From a bacterium (GTDB lineage Bacteria; Bdellovibrionota; UBA2428), in assembly GCA_009991595.1 (NCBI GenBank), contig JAACVK010000031.1:1-64000 (forward strand): a stretch of DNA of 64,000 bases, given 5' to 3'. The notes under the pieces are model-generated. The model saw only the letters and a program-made list of their open reading frames with translations, searched no databases and had not been told where the DNA came from. How positions within the stretch are numbered: the first letter of the stretch is position 1; every line of letters begins with the position of its first letter. Below are positions 25,927 to 34,862 of the stretch, piece after piece. A program made the translations under genes and the position numbers.

Positions 25927-27012
25927 ATGAAAAGTACCTTTCCCCAAAAACCCCAAGCTGCATTGGTGTCTGGTTTTTGGGGACAAAATATAGGAAATGC
26001 CTTTTTTAATATCGGCGGAAAATACGTGATGGAACGTGTTCTTGGTCTTAACAAGGTAGAGTTCATCCAAGATCAGCCTTCCTACAGAACTTTCTACAAC
26101 CAAGCTAAAGGAAACCCAAAAAACTATCCAGATTTACTAGATCATTTGGACACCGAATACGTAATCCTACAAGGCCCTTTATTCACCATTAACTTTCCAA
26201 ACATTTGGAGGAAGTCATTCGAAGCGTATAAACGCAAAGGGGTAAAAGTAATATTGCTTAGCTCAGCATTCTTTAGACATAACAATGAAGAACTTGAAAG
26301 CACAATCAAATTTCTAAAGGAGTTTCCACCTTTCTTAATCACCACAAGGGATGAAGTTACTTTCAAAAAGCTTCAAAATAGTTTCGACAATGTTTACAAC
26401 GGAATAGACAGTGCGTTTTTTGTGCCCAAAGCTTACAATCCAATAAAATTAGATTTAGCTCCTTATGTTGTCATCAACTTTGATCGATGGCCTGAACCTA
26501 GGATTTCTGAGGAATCAACAGCGGTCGACAACAACTTTTCTCGACGCTCCTTTAACTGGATGAATAAAACTTGGAATTTAGAATTTCCCACCTTTCAAAT
26601 GAAGATGGCGGATAAGAACAAATGGTGCTCCTATATTGCATCTGCCTTCGATTTTAGAACTCTATCCTCAACATTCGACAATCTTCAGGTCATCAGAACA
26701 GAACACCGATACACTCCTCACATTACATTCAAAATCTATAAAAGACCTGGGGCCATTGTATCCGACGAGCCTTGGACCTACTTCACTGTCTATGCAAACA
26801 CATCACTAACCATTAGCGATCGTGTTCACGCTTGCGCAATGACTCTTGCCTATGGAAACCCCGCGATACTATTCACAGCCAGTCCTCGATCACTTCTCTT
26901 TGAAAGAGTGGGTGCAACCCATATTCGTAGTTCTGTAACACAACTAGACCTTTCTTACCTTGACGATGAGCGGGAAAAACAAATTGATTACCTTAAACAA
27001 AAGATTCTTTAG
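25927..27012 (+). CDS. Polysaccharide pyruvyl transferase family protein (2)
   Basis: A 361-residue protein of the PF04230 type. The N-terminal SGFWGQNIGNAFFNIGG segment matches the family's opening glycine motif, and the late SLTISDRVHACAMTLAYGNPAILF segment (around 297-320) contains the conserved SDR-VHA pattern. It resembles the capsule/exopolysaccharide members more than the shorter paralogue at 19880. It is the only gene in its unit and its last four bases overlap the stop of the glycosyltransferase on the other strand. Transfer of pyruvate or sugar is inferred; the acceptor is unknown. Confidence 0.82.
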   Translation: MKSTFPQKPQAALVSGFWGQNIGNAFFNIGGKYVMERVLGLNKVEFIQDQPSYRTFYNQAKGNPKNYPDLLDHLDTEYVILQGPLFTINFPNIWRKSFEAYKRKGVKVILLSSAFFRHNNEELESTIKFLKEFPPFLITTRDEVTFKKLQNSFDNVYNGIDSAFFVPKAYNPIKLDLAPYVVINFDRWPEPRISEESTAVDNNFSRRSFNWMNKTWNLEFPTFQMKMADKNKWCSYIASAFDFRTLSSTFDNLQVIRTEHRYTPHITFKIYKRPGAIVSDEPWTYFTVYANTSLTISDRVHACAMTLAYGNPAILFTASPRSLLFERVGATHIRSSVTQLDLSYLDDEREKQIDYLKQKIL

Positions 27013-28229
27013 AACTCTGACACGACTCTTTCAAATTTTTTAAGAACATTCTCAATTTCAAACTCTTGCTCGGCATAGCGTCGCCCAGCAACTGCCATTG
27101 AGCTTCTTAATTCTCGATCCTCATAAAGCAGAAGGGCTGACTTCAAAACATGAGCGGCATCTCCAGAGTCTACAACAAGACCACATTCATTCTCTAACAG
27201 AATCTGAGAGGCAAGATTCATTTTAGGACCTATCATTAACTGAGCTCGTTCAGCACACAAGTAACTAGACACTTTCGAAGGGACCGAAAACTTCCCGGCA
27301 TCCCTCTCTAAAAGAGTTATTAAGACATCTGCAGATGCTAAGATTTCGGGGTATAAGCTTTCACTTTGAAGATCAAATAGACGTAAATTCTTCAGCTCAT
27401 TCTTCGCAGCTTCAGTCCTCAAGAACTCCTTCCCCCTCCCCTCACTAACAACTACTAGAAGTACATCTGGCAAGTGTGACAAACCCTTCGCCAACTCAAT
27501 CAAGGAGCTCGGATTATGCTTGAGCCCTAAAGTGCCTGAATAAAGAAAGACAAAACTATCATCTAAACCAAACCTTTGTGACCAACCATTCTTCTTGGAC
27601 AAAGAGGGAATCTTCTCTAATGGAGCCCAGTTATGGATAATACTTATTCTCTCCGGACGAACCTTTGTGACATTAAGAAAGTATTCCTTGAAAGCGGCCG
27701 AGATTCCAACCACATGATCCGAGTGGCGTAGAACAAAATTATCCAAACCGATCAAAGCCTTGCCCCCAAGAAACCCTAGACCAAACAATTTTCGCTCAAG
27801 TAAGGTATAGACGGCGTAACCATAAAGGTCTTGAACCCAGCTAATGAACCTAGCACCACTCAATAGAGCCCCCAACCAAACAGAAAATTGAACCACCGAG
27901 GGCATATTACATACGATAACTACTTTTGGCCGAGAACGAAGCATGAATAAAAATGCCCGAGAACAAAAATGCAATTCCAAAAGAAATCTAATAAAAAAAG
28001 AATACTTGTATGCTGAATACCATCGACTCATCTTTAAATTATGAATTTGAAATGACTCAGGATCTTGTGCGTTCTTTTCTAAATTCGTAATCCTATTTGA
28101 AATGTTTTGTACGAACAAATACATAACATTAAGACCATTCTTAGATAAGCTACGGGATAGAGATCGAATGAAAGGGTATCCACCATAGTCAAATATTAAA
28201 CACAAGCCTTCGACCTTCCGCTCTTTCAT
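27009..28229 (-). CDS. Glycosyltransferase family 4 protein (WcaI-like)
   Basis: A 406-residue GT-B sugar transferase. An N-terminal acceptor domain includes VVIVCNMPSVVQFSVWLGALL and ISWVQDLYGYAV; a linker NWAPLEKIP leads to the donor domain with FLYSGTLGLKHNPSSLIELAKG near residue 228 and a C-terminal SKVSSYLCAERAQL segment. This resembles the WcaI/colanic-acid type. It is transcribed divergently from the Wzc-like kinase gene, with 109 bases between the starts. Confidence 0.88.
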   Translation of the reverse strand: MKERKVEGLCLIFDYGGYPFIRSLSRSLSKNGLNVMYLFVQNISNRITNLEKNAQDPESFQIHNLKMSRWYSAYKYSFFIRFLLELHFCSRAFLFMLRSRPKVVIVCNMPSVVQFSVWLGALLSGARFISWVQDLYGYAVYTLLERKLFGLGFLGGKALIGLDNFVLRHSDHVVGISAAFKEYFLNVTKVRPERISIIHNWAPLEKIPSLSKKNGWSQRFGLDDSFVFLYSGTLGLKHNPSSLIELAKGLSHLPDVLLVVVSEGRGKEFLRTEAAKNELKNLRLFDLQSESLYPEILASADVLITLLERDAGKFSVPSKVSSYLCAERAQLMIGPKMNLASQILLENECGLVVDSGDAAHVLKSALLLYEDRELRSSMAVAGRRYAEQEFEIENVLKKFERVVSEF

Positions 28230-28305
28230 CTTTTAAAGAGTAGCACAAGATTCATTATTCACTGGATAGCCAAAATTATGACTATATGAAGAATGAATTA
28301 AATAA

Positions 28306-28334
28306 TTGTAAGTAATTTGCCGAGAAAATATACA
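28306..28334 (+). promoter_or_regulatory. Predicted promoter of the tyrosine autokinase gene
   Basis: TTGTAA (28306-28311) and TATACA (28329-28334) are exactly 17 bases apart. The -10 ends only four bases before the ATG at 28339, so transcription should start at or slightly inside the start codon. No Shine-Dalgarno is seen. Confidence 0.5.
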
Positions 28335-28338
28335 AGCA

Positions 28339-30417
28339 ATGAAAACAAGTAATTCTAACACTGAAAGTAGCGATTCAGAACTTGACCTTCGCAAGGTCGT
28401 GAAGTTTATAACGGTCTATTTCAAGCACCTTATAATTTTTGCGGTTCTAGGTGGAATAGCCGGTTACTCATTGTCAAAAATGTATCCAAAGAACGTCGCT
28501 TCTGCGAAACTTCACGTTCGTCAAAGTGCATCAGGCAACTTGGGTGGCTTAGCTTTCCTGACTGGAGGAAGTGGAAAAACGGTTCCCGGAGCCGTTGACT
28601 TTGCAAATCGTCTACAAAGCTTCAATTTTTCTCTATTCGCAGCTAAGCACCTCATTAAGCAGCCAGAGATAACGACCACCTATTATGAATACCTTCGAAA
28701 TAAATACCAAGAGCATCAATCAGCCAGGAGTGGCGCTGAAGGCACCCCTGCTCAGGCCGTTACTGGGATATCAGATGAATGGTTTGCGGACTATCTTCTT
28801 GCGATAACAAGTATTCAAGTAGAAGGCGATACCTATATTCGACTAAAGACGACCACCCCTTTTGGCGAACTCTCTCATTATCTAACCAACGAAATAACAA
28901 AAGTAGCTGTAGAGTATCTGCAAATTATTCAAAGATCTGAATCAAATCGAGCCAGAAGCTACATTGAAGACAAGATTCATAAAATCAACAGCCAACGAGA
29001 AGAATTAAGCAGTCAATTGAAAAAACTTAGAACTAAGAGCGAATTCTTTGGTGGGTCTGTGCAAGAGAGTGGATTCTTTGGGCTAGGAATAGAAGACATT
29101 AAAAATAGGTTGCACGAAACCCAACTCAGCATCAATGAAAACTTAAAACACATTGGTAGCTTGGAGAAAATAGCAACAACGCGCAACCTAACTCTGAGCG
29201 AATCAACAATTCTTGAGAACCTTGGTGCTGAAAACGAAATTTTAGACATCAAGGTGCGCTCACTTGTTGAATACCTCGACAAGAACAAACAAAAGAAGAG
29301 CTCGTATGCCGATGCTCTATCTGGATTTCAATTGCTCAGCAAAGAGCTAGACCTCTTCGTAAGCCTCTACGCTGAACTATCAAAACAACAAGTCACTCTT
29401 GAACTAGACTACCTTTCTTTGGCTGACAGAATTTCGATATTTGAAAATTCGAGACTGAGAACAGTCGAACCTATGGTTCCCTTCTCAATTGCAGTTCTTG
29501 GGGGAATTGTAGCATTTTTCCTATTTGGAATAGGGCTCAGCATCCTACACTCCACACTATTCCCATCAATTATATCTTTAGGGGACCTATCCGTCTTCGA
29601 CATTGGGCAGCTAGGCACACTTCCGAAGATCTCAGCTAGGCACAAAGAAAAAATTACAGATGGTGGAGTCAGCAAAGGCTTTCCTGAACAGTTCGAATCA
29701 AACGTTGGTCAGCGAGCTTTTAAAAACCTTCGACGCTCTCTACTTAACGTAATTGATGTTAAAAAATTCAAGAAAGTAGTTGTGAGCAGTCCCCATGCTT
29801 CGAACGGAAAGTCTACAATTGTATTTAACTTATCGTTGGGCTTGGCCAGCATTGACAAAAAGATTCTCGTTGTCGACTCGGACATTGTTCATCCAAACAT
29901 TACTAAACGATTTGGCTTGAATGGAAAGAACGGAATAACCGACTTAATATCGGGCTACTCCTCGGACCCAAAGGAATGCGTTCACACTTGTCGAATTAGC
30001 CAAAAGTCATCAAATGGTTTTAACGTCGACGTGCTTCCAATCGGAAAGTCTAACAAGAATCATGCAATGGAGATTGCAAACTCAAAGGTATTTTCTAAAA
30101 CGATTGAGGAACTCGCCGACTCTTACGATTTAATCCTCATTGATACTCCACCCATTCTTGCTTCAACCGATGGGAACGAGGCTATTAAGATTGCTGACAT
30201 GATCGTCTTATCGCTTGTCTATGGTGCAACCAAAGTTACGGATGTAATGGCCACCTTGCAAAACATGCCCCCAAGAAAACATGAATCTACCTACGCAGTA
30301 TTGAACTTTGTGCCTAGATGGAATTCCGAGGAGACGAGCAGCTACTACTACTCCTACCTTGAGACGAATACGAAGCGAAAGAAAAAAGGTCCTTCAACCT
30401 GGAAATCAGCAGCTTAA
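28339..30417 (+). CDS. Polysaccharide co-polymerase / tyrosine autokinase (Wzc-like)
   Basis: A 692-residue BY-kinase that controls chain length and export of capsular polysaccharide. The Wzz domain is framed by two membrane segments (about 33-52 and 376-400), with a coiled-coil periplasmic part. The cytoplasmic kinase has Walker A SSPHASNGKST about residue 480, Walker A' ILVVDSDIVHP about 510 and Walker B LILIDTPP about 597. A tyrosine cluster SSYYYSYLE near 670 is the autophosphorylation tail, followed by a lysine-rich end. Length is normal for Proteobacteria. It converges on the SLBB gene. No cognate phosphatase gene is seen nearby. Confidence 0.93.
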   Translation: MKTSNSNTESSDSELDLRKVVKFITVYFKHLIIFAVLGGIAGYSLSKMYPKNVASAKLHVRQSASGNLGGLAFLTGGSGKTVPGAVDFANRLQSFNFSLFAAKHLIKQPEITTTYYEYLRNKYQEHQSARSGAEGTPAQAVTGISDEWFADYLLAITSIQVEGDTYIRLKTTTPFGELSHYLTNEITKVAVEYLQIIQRSESNRARSYIEDKIHKINSQREELSSQLKKLRTKSEFFGGSVQESGFFGLGIEDIKNRLHETQLSINENLKHIGSLEKIATTRNLTLSESTILENLGAENEILDIKVRSLVEYLDKNKQKKSSYADALSGFQLLSKELDLFVSLYAELSKQQVTLELDYLSLADRISIFENSRLRTVEPMVPFSIAVLGGIVAFFLFGIGLSILHSTLFPSIISLGDLSVFDIGQLGTLPKISARHKEKITDGGVSKGFPEQFESNVGQRAFKNLRRSLLNVIDVKKFKKVVVSSPHASNGKSTIVFNLSLGLASIDKKILVVDSDIVHPNITKRFGLNGKNGITDLISGYSSDPKECVHTCRISQKSSNGFNVDVLPIGKSNKNHAMEIANSKVFSKTIEELADSYDLILIDTPPILASTDGNEAIKIADMIVLSLVYGATKVTDVMATLQNMPPRKHESTYAVLNFVPRWNSEETSSYYYSYLETNTKRKKKGPSTWKSAA

Positions 30418-30424
30418 GATTAGA

Positions 30425-30970
30425 TTATTTTCCTCTTAACTCACGTTGAACGATGACCACAGAGAGTAAGGCGGAAGCAATGGCACCTAAAACAGTGACT
30501 AACCTAGCCGTATCATCACTGATTAAGGGTTGATCAATAGGAATATAAACGACATCGTTTGGAAATAATTTTGGGGCAGCGATCAAATTCTTAGACCTTC
30601 CAAAGAGCTTCTTTCCATCAATGGCAATCATTTCCTCAGTGCCACTACGAACGCTCCTAATGGTAATACCCGAAATCTCAGCACGTGACGTAGGGCCACC
30701 AGCTAGACTCAGCAAATCAATCAAGTTAGCATTTCTGGGAACGTAGTGAACCCCAGGCTTGCCCACCTCGCCAATCACTCGTATAGGAATCAAATTTCTC
30801 TCATCCACAGGTTTAAAGGAGTATTGAGTCTGTCCACTCGGAGCATTACCGATGTCATAGTAGTTGTTCAAGGAACTTGACCCAGTTCTTGAGCTTTGTG
30901 CAAAAGCTAAAGTGCACGAATATGTAAATAAAATAACAAACGATACCTGCCTTTGCACGACTCTTTTCAT
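30425..30970 (-). CDS. Short SLBB-domain exported protein
   Basis: A 181-residue protein with a signal peptide ending near LAFAQ, a single SLBB domain (VIGEVGKPGVHYVPRNANLIDLLSLAGG, about 64-92), a strand-rich stretch ending in LFPNDVVYIP and a C-terminal hydrophobic helix (about 157-174) followed by a basic tail. Wza-type exporters have an N-terminal poly_export domain before SLBB; that is absent, so this is not a full export channel. It may be a periplasmic partner of the adjacent Wzc-like kinase. The ribosome-binding site is a G-rich GGGGGAG. Confidence 0.8.
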   Translation of the reverse strand: MKRVVQRQVSFVILFTYSCTLAFAQSSRTGSSSLNNYYDIGNAPSGQTQYSFKPVDERNLIPIRVIGEVGKPGVHYVPRNANLIDLLSLAGGPTSRAEISGITIRSVRSGTEEMIAIDGKKLFGRSKNLIAAPKLFPNDVVYIPIDQPLISDDTARLVTVLGAIASALLSVVIVQRELRGK

Positions 30971-31151
30971 ACCGATTATGACTCCCCCAAACTAGAGAAT
31001 AAACTTAAGCTGGAACAATCACAATAGAAGCTGCCTTAAGTATGAAAACTCCACCCTATATACCGTCAACAACTTGGCAATAGATAAAATTTTTGATGCG
31101 GTGAAAACGAGGAAAACAGCTAAACTAGTAGATCGAAGGAGATCACTCTAA

Positions 31152-32162
31152 TTGGGAAAGTTGGCTAATTTTAAACATCGACTACTCGCCTTATTTATTC
31201 TGCTTTCTACAAAAGTAACTCACGCAGATGAAGCCTTTAAGAGTGCCGGCAAGGTGGCTGGAAAAGCGCTTAATGATATTCAGAGCATTCAAGACATTGA
31301 ACAGAAAAAGAACTTTTGGACAATGGTCTTTATAGCAACCGGAGTTGTCTTCGCGTATCTTAGCTTAAGACTGACTCTCGGAAATTTCTTAAAGAATATT
31401 GAAAAGCGAATTCTTTTTTTCCTAGGAATTAGAAGCAATTCTCATAATACGAGAATTGAAGACTACAACTACTACACGAGAAGCAAACAAGAAACTTTAC
31501 CTGCAAAAGAAAGCACATCTAAAGAGCCCTCTATCAGAAAATTTCAACAAAGCATTAAAGCTAAGCATCAAGAGAACAAAGACGAAGTCATTGAAAGCTG
31601 GAATCAAAATTCAAAAGAGCTGAACACATTCCTATTCTTCAAACCCTGGCTCGTGAGTAATGTGCTTTTCAATTTCAAAGCGGGAAGCCAGCAGCTTGAT
31701 TTCACAATCTGGCTGGCGAGTCGCCTAGAAAAGAAAGCACGAACTATCTTGAAAAATCTCGCAGAAATTCCTGAGAACTCTTCCTCAGCAAAAACTTGGG
31801 ACCTCTCCTCATCCAGAGTTCACTTCGATTTTCTTCTGTCACAAGTTCGACTTGCAGAACGGAAAGAAATGCGAATCTGGCGAAGCATTGTTGAGGAAAA
31901 AGACATAAACTTTCTACTGGCCCAGCAATCAGAACGCTTATTCATGAGCTTCGCTAAGCTTTCTTCACTTAACTCTTACTCCGTTTTTTCCCGCTGCTGT
32001 CCCATTGAAAGACTTCAAAGCATTGCAGCAAAGCTAGCAACGGTAAGGAAAATAGAGAAAACATTCTTAGAGCCGCCAGAGATGAAAAATGCAAATCAGG
32101 CCTTAAAATCTCTCTGCAATTATCTAAAGACTCCCAGCTCAGCTGACAAAGCTCGAACATAG
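31152..32162 (+). CDS. Membrane protein of unknown function
   Basis: I do not recognise this 336-residue protein. A likely signal peptide ends near THADEA, followed by a second membrane helix (about residues 57-75, FWTMVFIATGVVFAYLSL) and a basic, helical C-terminal domain of about 250 residues that would be cytoplasmic or periplasmic. The start is TTG with AAGGAG about ten bases before it; a second TTG three codons later is possible. It lies between the polysaccharide locus and lon without close partners, so the context says little. Confidence 0.7.
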   Translation: MGKLANFKHRLLALFILLSTKVTHADEAFKSAGKVAGKALNDIQSIQDIEQKKNFWTMVFIATGVVFAYLSLRLTLGNFLKNIEKRILFFLGIRSNSHNTRIEDYNYYTRSKQETLPAKESTSKEPSIRKFQQSIKAKHQENKDEVIESWNQNSKELNTFLFFKPWLVSNVLFNFKAGSQQLDFTIWLASRLEKKARTILKNLAEIPENSSSAKTWDLSSSRVHFDFLLSQVRLAERKEMRIWRSIVEEKDINFLLAQQSERLFMSFAKLSSLNSYSVFSRCCPIERLQSIAAKLATVRKIEKTFLEPPEMKNANQALKSLCNYLKTPSSADKART

Positions 32163-32257
32163 CGCTCCAGAGACATAGAATCCTCTTCCCAGCGAACAAA
32201 TGACCCCTCGCCCCAGCAAGGAGCCCTGCGTCATCTGTTTTAAGCGATTTTGTCGCC

Positions 32258-32286
32258 TTGACTCTCAATTTCACGACACCATACTT
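32258..32286 (+). promoter_or_regulatory. Predicted promoter of lon (leaderless)
   Basis: TTGACT (32258-32263) is followed after exactly 17 bases by ATACTT (32281-32286), which ends five bases before the ATG at 32292. There is no real Shine-Dalgarno. This is one of the best -35/-10 pairs in the window. Confidence 0.55.
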
Positions 32287-32291
32287 AAAGT

Positions 32292-34745
32292 ATGTCTGAT
32301 AAAAAGCCAAAAAAAGTAGATATTCCAGCATCCGCCCCAGTGTTGCCTCTTCGAAATGCGGTTCTATTCCCAATGATGAAGATGCCTATTTCTGTGGGCC
32401 GCCCCAGGTCCGTTGCCTCCGTTCTAAAAGTAGGCGAAGGCGGACATTTGGCCATTGTCACCCAGAAGGACAAGTCGGTCGATGAACCCACCATGGAAGA
32501 CCTTTTCCCTTACGGAGTTTTGGCTCGAATAGAAAAAATTCAGAAAATGAACGACGGAACACTCACTGTGCTCGTTCATGGACTCGCCCGTATTCACTTA
32601 GTCGAAGAACTTAGAGAGACTAACAAAGAAGACACATCAGACAGCAAAAGCGTTATAGCCAAAATTGAACGTGTTCCTACGGGCATCCAAGACCCAGACA
32701 ATCTTCCCATTGAAATCGAAGCCCTCGTAAAAAACATTAAGGCTTTAGGAAGAAGAATCATCTCTCTTTCACCAACCATTCCTGATGAAGCCGCTATCTT
32801 TGTAGAAAGCATCACCGACCCAGATTATTTGGCCGACCTTATTGCCTCTTACCTTAACGTAAACGAAGCGGAAAAGCAGGATATTTTATCCACCGGCGAA
32901 GTCCGCACCCGCCTCGAAAAAATCACCAGACTCTTGAATAAGGAAATAGACATTCTTGAATTGTCTAAGAAGATTCAAGGCGACATAAAAGACGAAGTCT
33001 TAAAAAACCAACGCGAATACTATTTGAAAGAGCAAATTAAGGTTCTTCAAAGAGAACTTGGACAAAAAGACGATGAAGACGAAATCGAAGAGCTAAAAGA
33101 AAAAGTAGCGGCTGCGAAAATGCCCGAAGAAGTCGAAAAAATCTGCACCAAAGAACTTGACCGCATGTCGAGAATGTCTCCAAGCTCCGCTGAACACGGT
33201 GTCATTAGGACTTACGTTGAATGGCTCATTGATATGCCATGGGCAAAGAGCACTCCCGACAACATGTCCGTCGACAATGCCGAAGAAATCCTTGATCGCG
33301 ACCACTACGGACTGAAGAAAGTTAAGCAAAGAATTCTTGAGTATCTAGCTGTGCTAAAACTTAAGGCCGACATGAAGGGTCCCATCCTATGTCTTGGAGG
33401 CCCTCCAGGTGTTGGTAAAACTTCTTTAGGCCGATCCATTGCCTCTGCTCTTGGCCGAGAATTTGTGAGAATCTCACTAGGTGGCGTTAGAGACGACGCC
33501 GAAATTAGAGGACATAGAAGAACCTATGTTGGAGCTATGCCTGGCCGCTTAATCCAAGCACTTAAAAGGGCTAAAACGAACAACCCAGTCATCCTACTGG
33601 ATGAAATCGACAAGATGGCTTCGGACTTTAGAGGCGACCCTGCCTCTGCGATGCTTGAGGTTTTAGACCCAGAACAAAACCACACTTTCACCGACCACTA
33701 CTTAGACGTTCCCTTCGATCTATCAAAAGTTCTCTTCATTGCGACAGCAAACATGACTGAGAACATTCCACCGGCGCTCTATGATCGACTTGAGATCATA
33801 AGAATTCCTGGATACACCGAAGAGGAAAAGGTAAAAATTGCAGAAAATTATTTGATTCCCGAGCAAGCAGAAGCTCACGGCCTCACAAAAGATTTGATTG
33901 CCATTGAAGACGACGCCCTTCGAAGAGTGATCACTCATCACACGAGAGAAGCAGGCGTAAGAAACTTGAAACGAGAAATCGCTGGTCTCTGCCGATCTGT
34001 AGCAAAACTTGTCGCCGTCGGAACTGTGAAAGAAAGGAAATCAATCACCTTTGATAATATCGAAGAAATACTAGGTAAAGATAAATACGATCTTGATCTA
34101 GCAGAACGAACTGCCAAGTCAGGAATCGCAACGGGCCTAGCTTGGACACCGGTTGGCGGAGACATTCTTTTTATTGAAGCCACTCGAATGAAAGGCAAAG
34201 GAAACTTTACCCTCACAGGACAGCTTGGCGATGTAATGAAAGAGTCTGCAAAAGCAGCCGAATCGTGGGTGAGAAGCATGTCTTCTGCCCTAGGAATCGA
34301 CGACAGTGCCTTTACCGATTTTGATTATCATATTCACGTTCCAAGTGGAGCTATCCCAAAAGATGGCCCAAGTGCTGGCGTGACCATGCTAACTTCGCTG
34401 GTCAGCCTTATAACCGGGCGTCCAATTGACCATAAAACAGCCATGACAGGAGAAATCACGTTAAGAGGAGCTGTCTTACCTGTTGGAGGAATTAAAGAAA
34501 AAGTGCTTGCCGCTAAGCGAGCGGGCATTGAGACAGTGCTTCTACCCTATAAAAATCGTAAGGATCTTGACGACATACCTCAAGAACTAAGAGACACTAT
34601 GACCTTTGTGCCGGTGAAAGAAATGGCTCAGGTGCTTCAAATTGCACTCGGCCTCGATCTCAACGTCACACTTCCTCTGGCATCGGATCTAGGTCAACCT
34701 CCCAAGAAAAAACGGGCAAAGGTTTCTCACGGTCTTCGTAAGTAG
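32292..34745 (+). CDS. lon: ATP-dependent protease Lon
   Basis: An 817-residue cytoplasmic LonA protease that degrades unfolded and regulatory proteins. The N-terminal substrate-binding domain starts at VLPLRNAVLFPMMKMPISVG. The AAA+ module has Walker A GGPPGVGKTSLGRS about residue 368 and Walker B VILLDEIDKM about 434-443. The protease domain has the catalytic Ser in PKDGPSAGV about residue 693 and the Lys in GGIKEKVLAAKRAG about 736. Length is normal (about 800). The C-terminus is lysine-rich. A hairpin follows the stop. Confidence 0.98.
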   Translation: MSDKKPKKVDIPASAPVLPLRNAVLFPMMKMPISVGRPRSVASVLKVGEGGHLAIVTQKDKSVDEPTMEDLFPYGVLARIEKIQKMNDGTLTVLVHGLARIHLVEELRETNKEDTSDSKSVIAKIERVPTGIQDPDNLPIEIEALVKNIKALGRRIISLSPTIPDEAAIFVESITDPDYLADLIASYLNVNEAEKQDILSTGEVRTRLEKITRLLNKEIDILELSKKIQGDIKDEVLKNQREYYLKEQIKVLQRELGQKDDEDEIEELKEKVAAAKMPEEVEKICTKELDRMSRMSPSSAEHGVIRTYVEWLIDMPWAKSTPDNMSVDNAEEILDRDHYGLKKVKQRILEYLAVLKLKADMKGPILCLGGPPGVGKTSLGRSIASALGREFVRISLGGVRDDAEIRGHRRTYVGAMPGRLIQALKRAKTNNPVILLDEIDKMASDFRGDPASAMLEVLDPEQNHTFTDHYLDVPFDLSKVLFIATANMTENIPPALYDRLEIIRIPGYTEEEKVKIAENYLIPEQAEAHGLTKDLIAIEDDALRRVITHHTREAGVRNLKREIAGLCRSVAKLVAVGTVKERKSITFDNIEEILGKDKYDLDLAERTAKSGIATGLAWTPVGGDILFIEATRMKGKGNFTLTGQLGDVMKESAKAAESWVRSMSSALGIDDSAFTDFDYHIHVPSGAIPKDGPSAGVTMLTSLVSLITGRPIDHKTAMTGEITLRGAVLPVGGIKEKVLAAKRAGIETVLLPYKNRKDLDDIPQELRDTMTFVPVKEMAQVLQIALGLDLNVTLPLASDLGQPPKKKRAKVSHGLRK

Positions 34746-34749
34746 TTTA

Positions 34750-34787
34750 AAACACACAATCCTTGAGCCCTTAAGGGTTGTGTGTTT
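34750..34787 (+). terminator. Hairpin after lon
   Basis: A 13-base arm (34750-34762) pairs with 34775-34787 with a single G-T mispair, around a 12-base loop. It starts five bases after the lon stop. There is no long T-run (TTTCC follows), so it may terminate weakly or protect the mRNA end. Confidence 0.5.
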
Positions 34788-34862
34788 CCAATAATCTCCA
34801 GTGTTTTCCACAACTTTGCGGTATACAAATAGCGCTCGGCGTCCTAAGCCTTAGCCTTGCCG

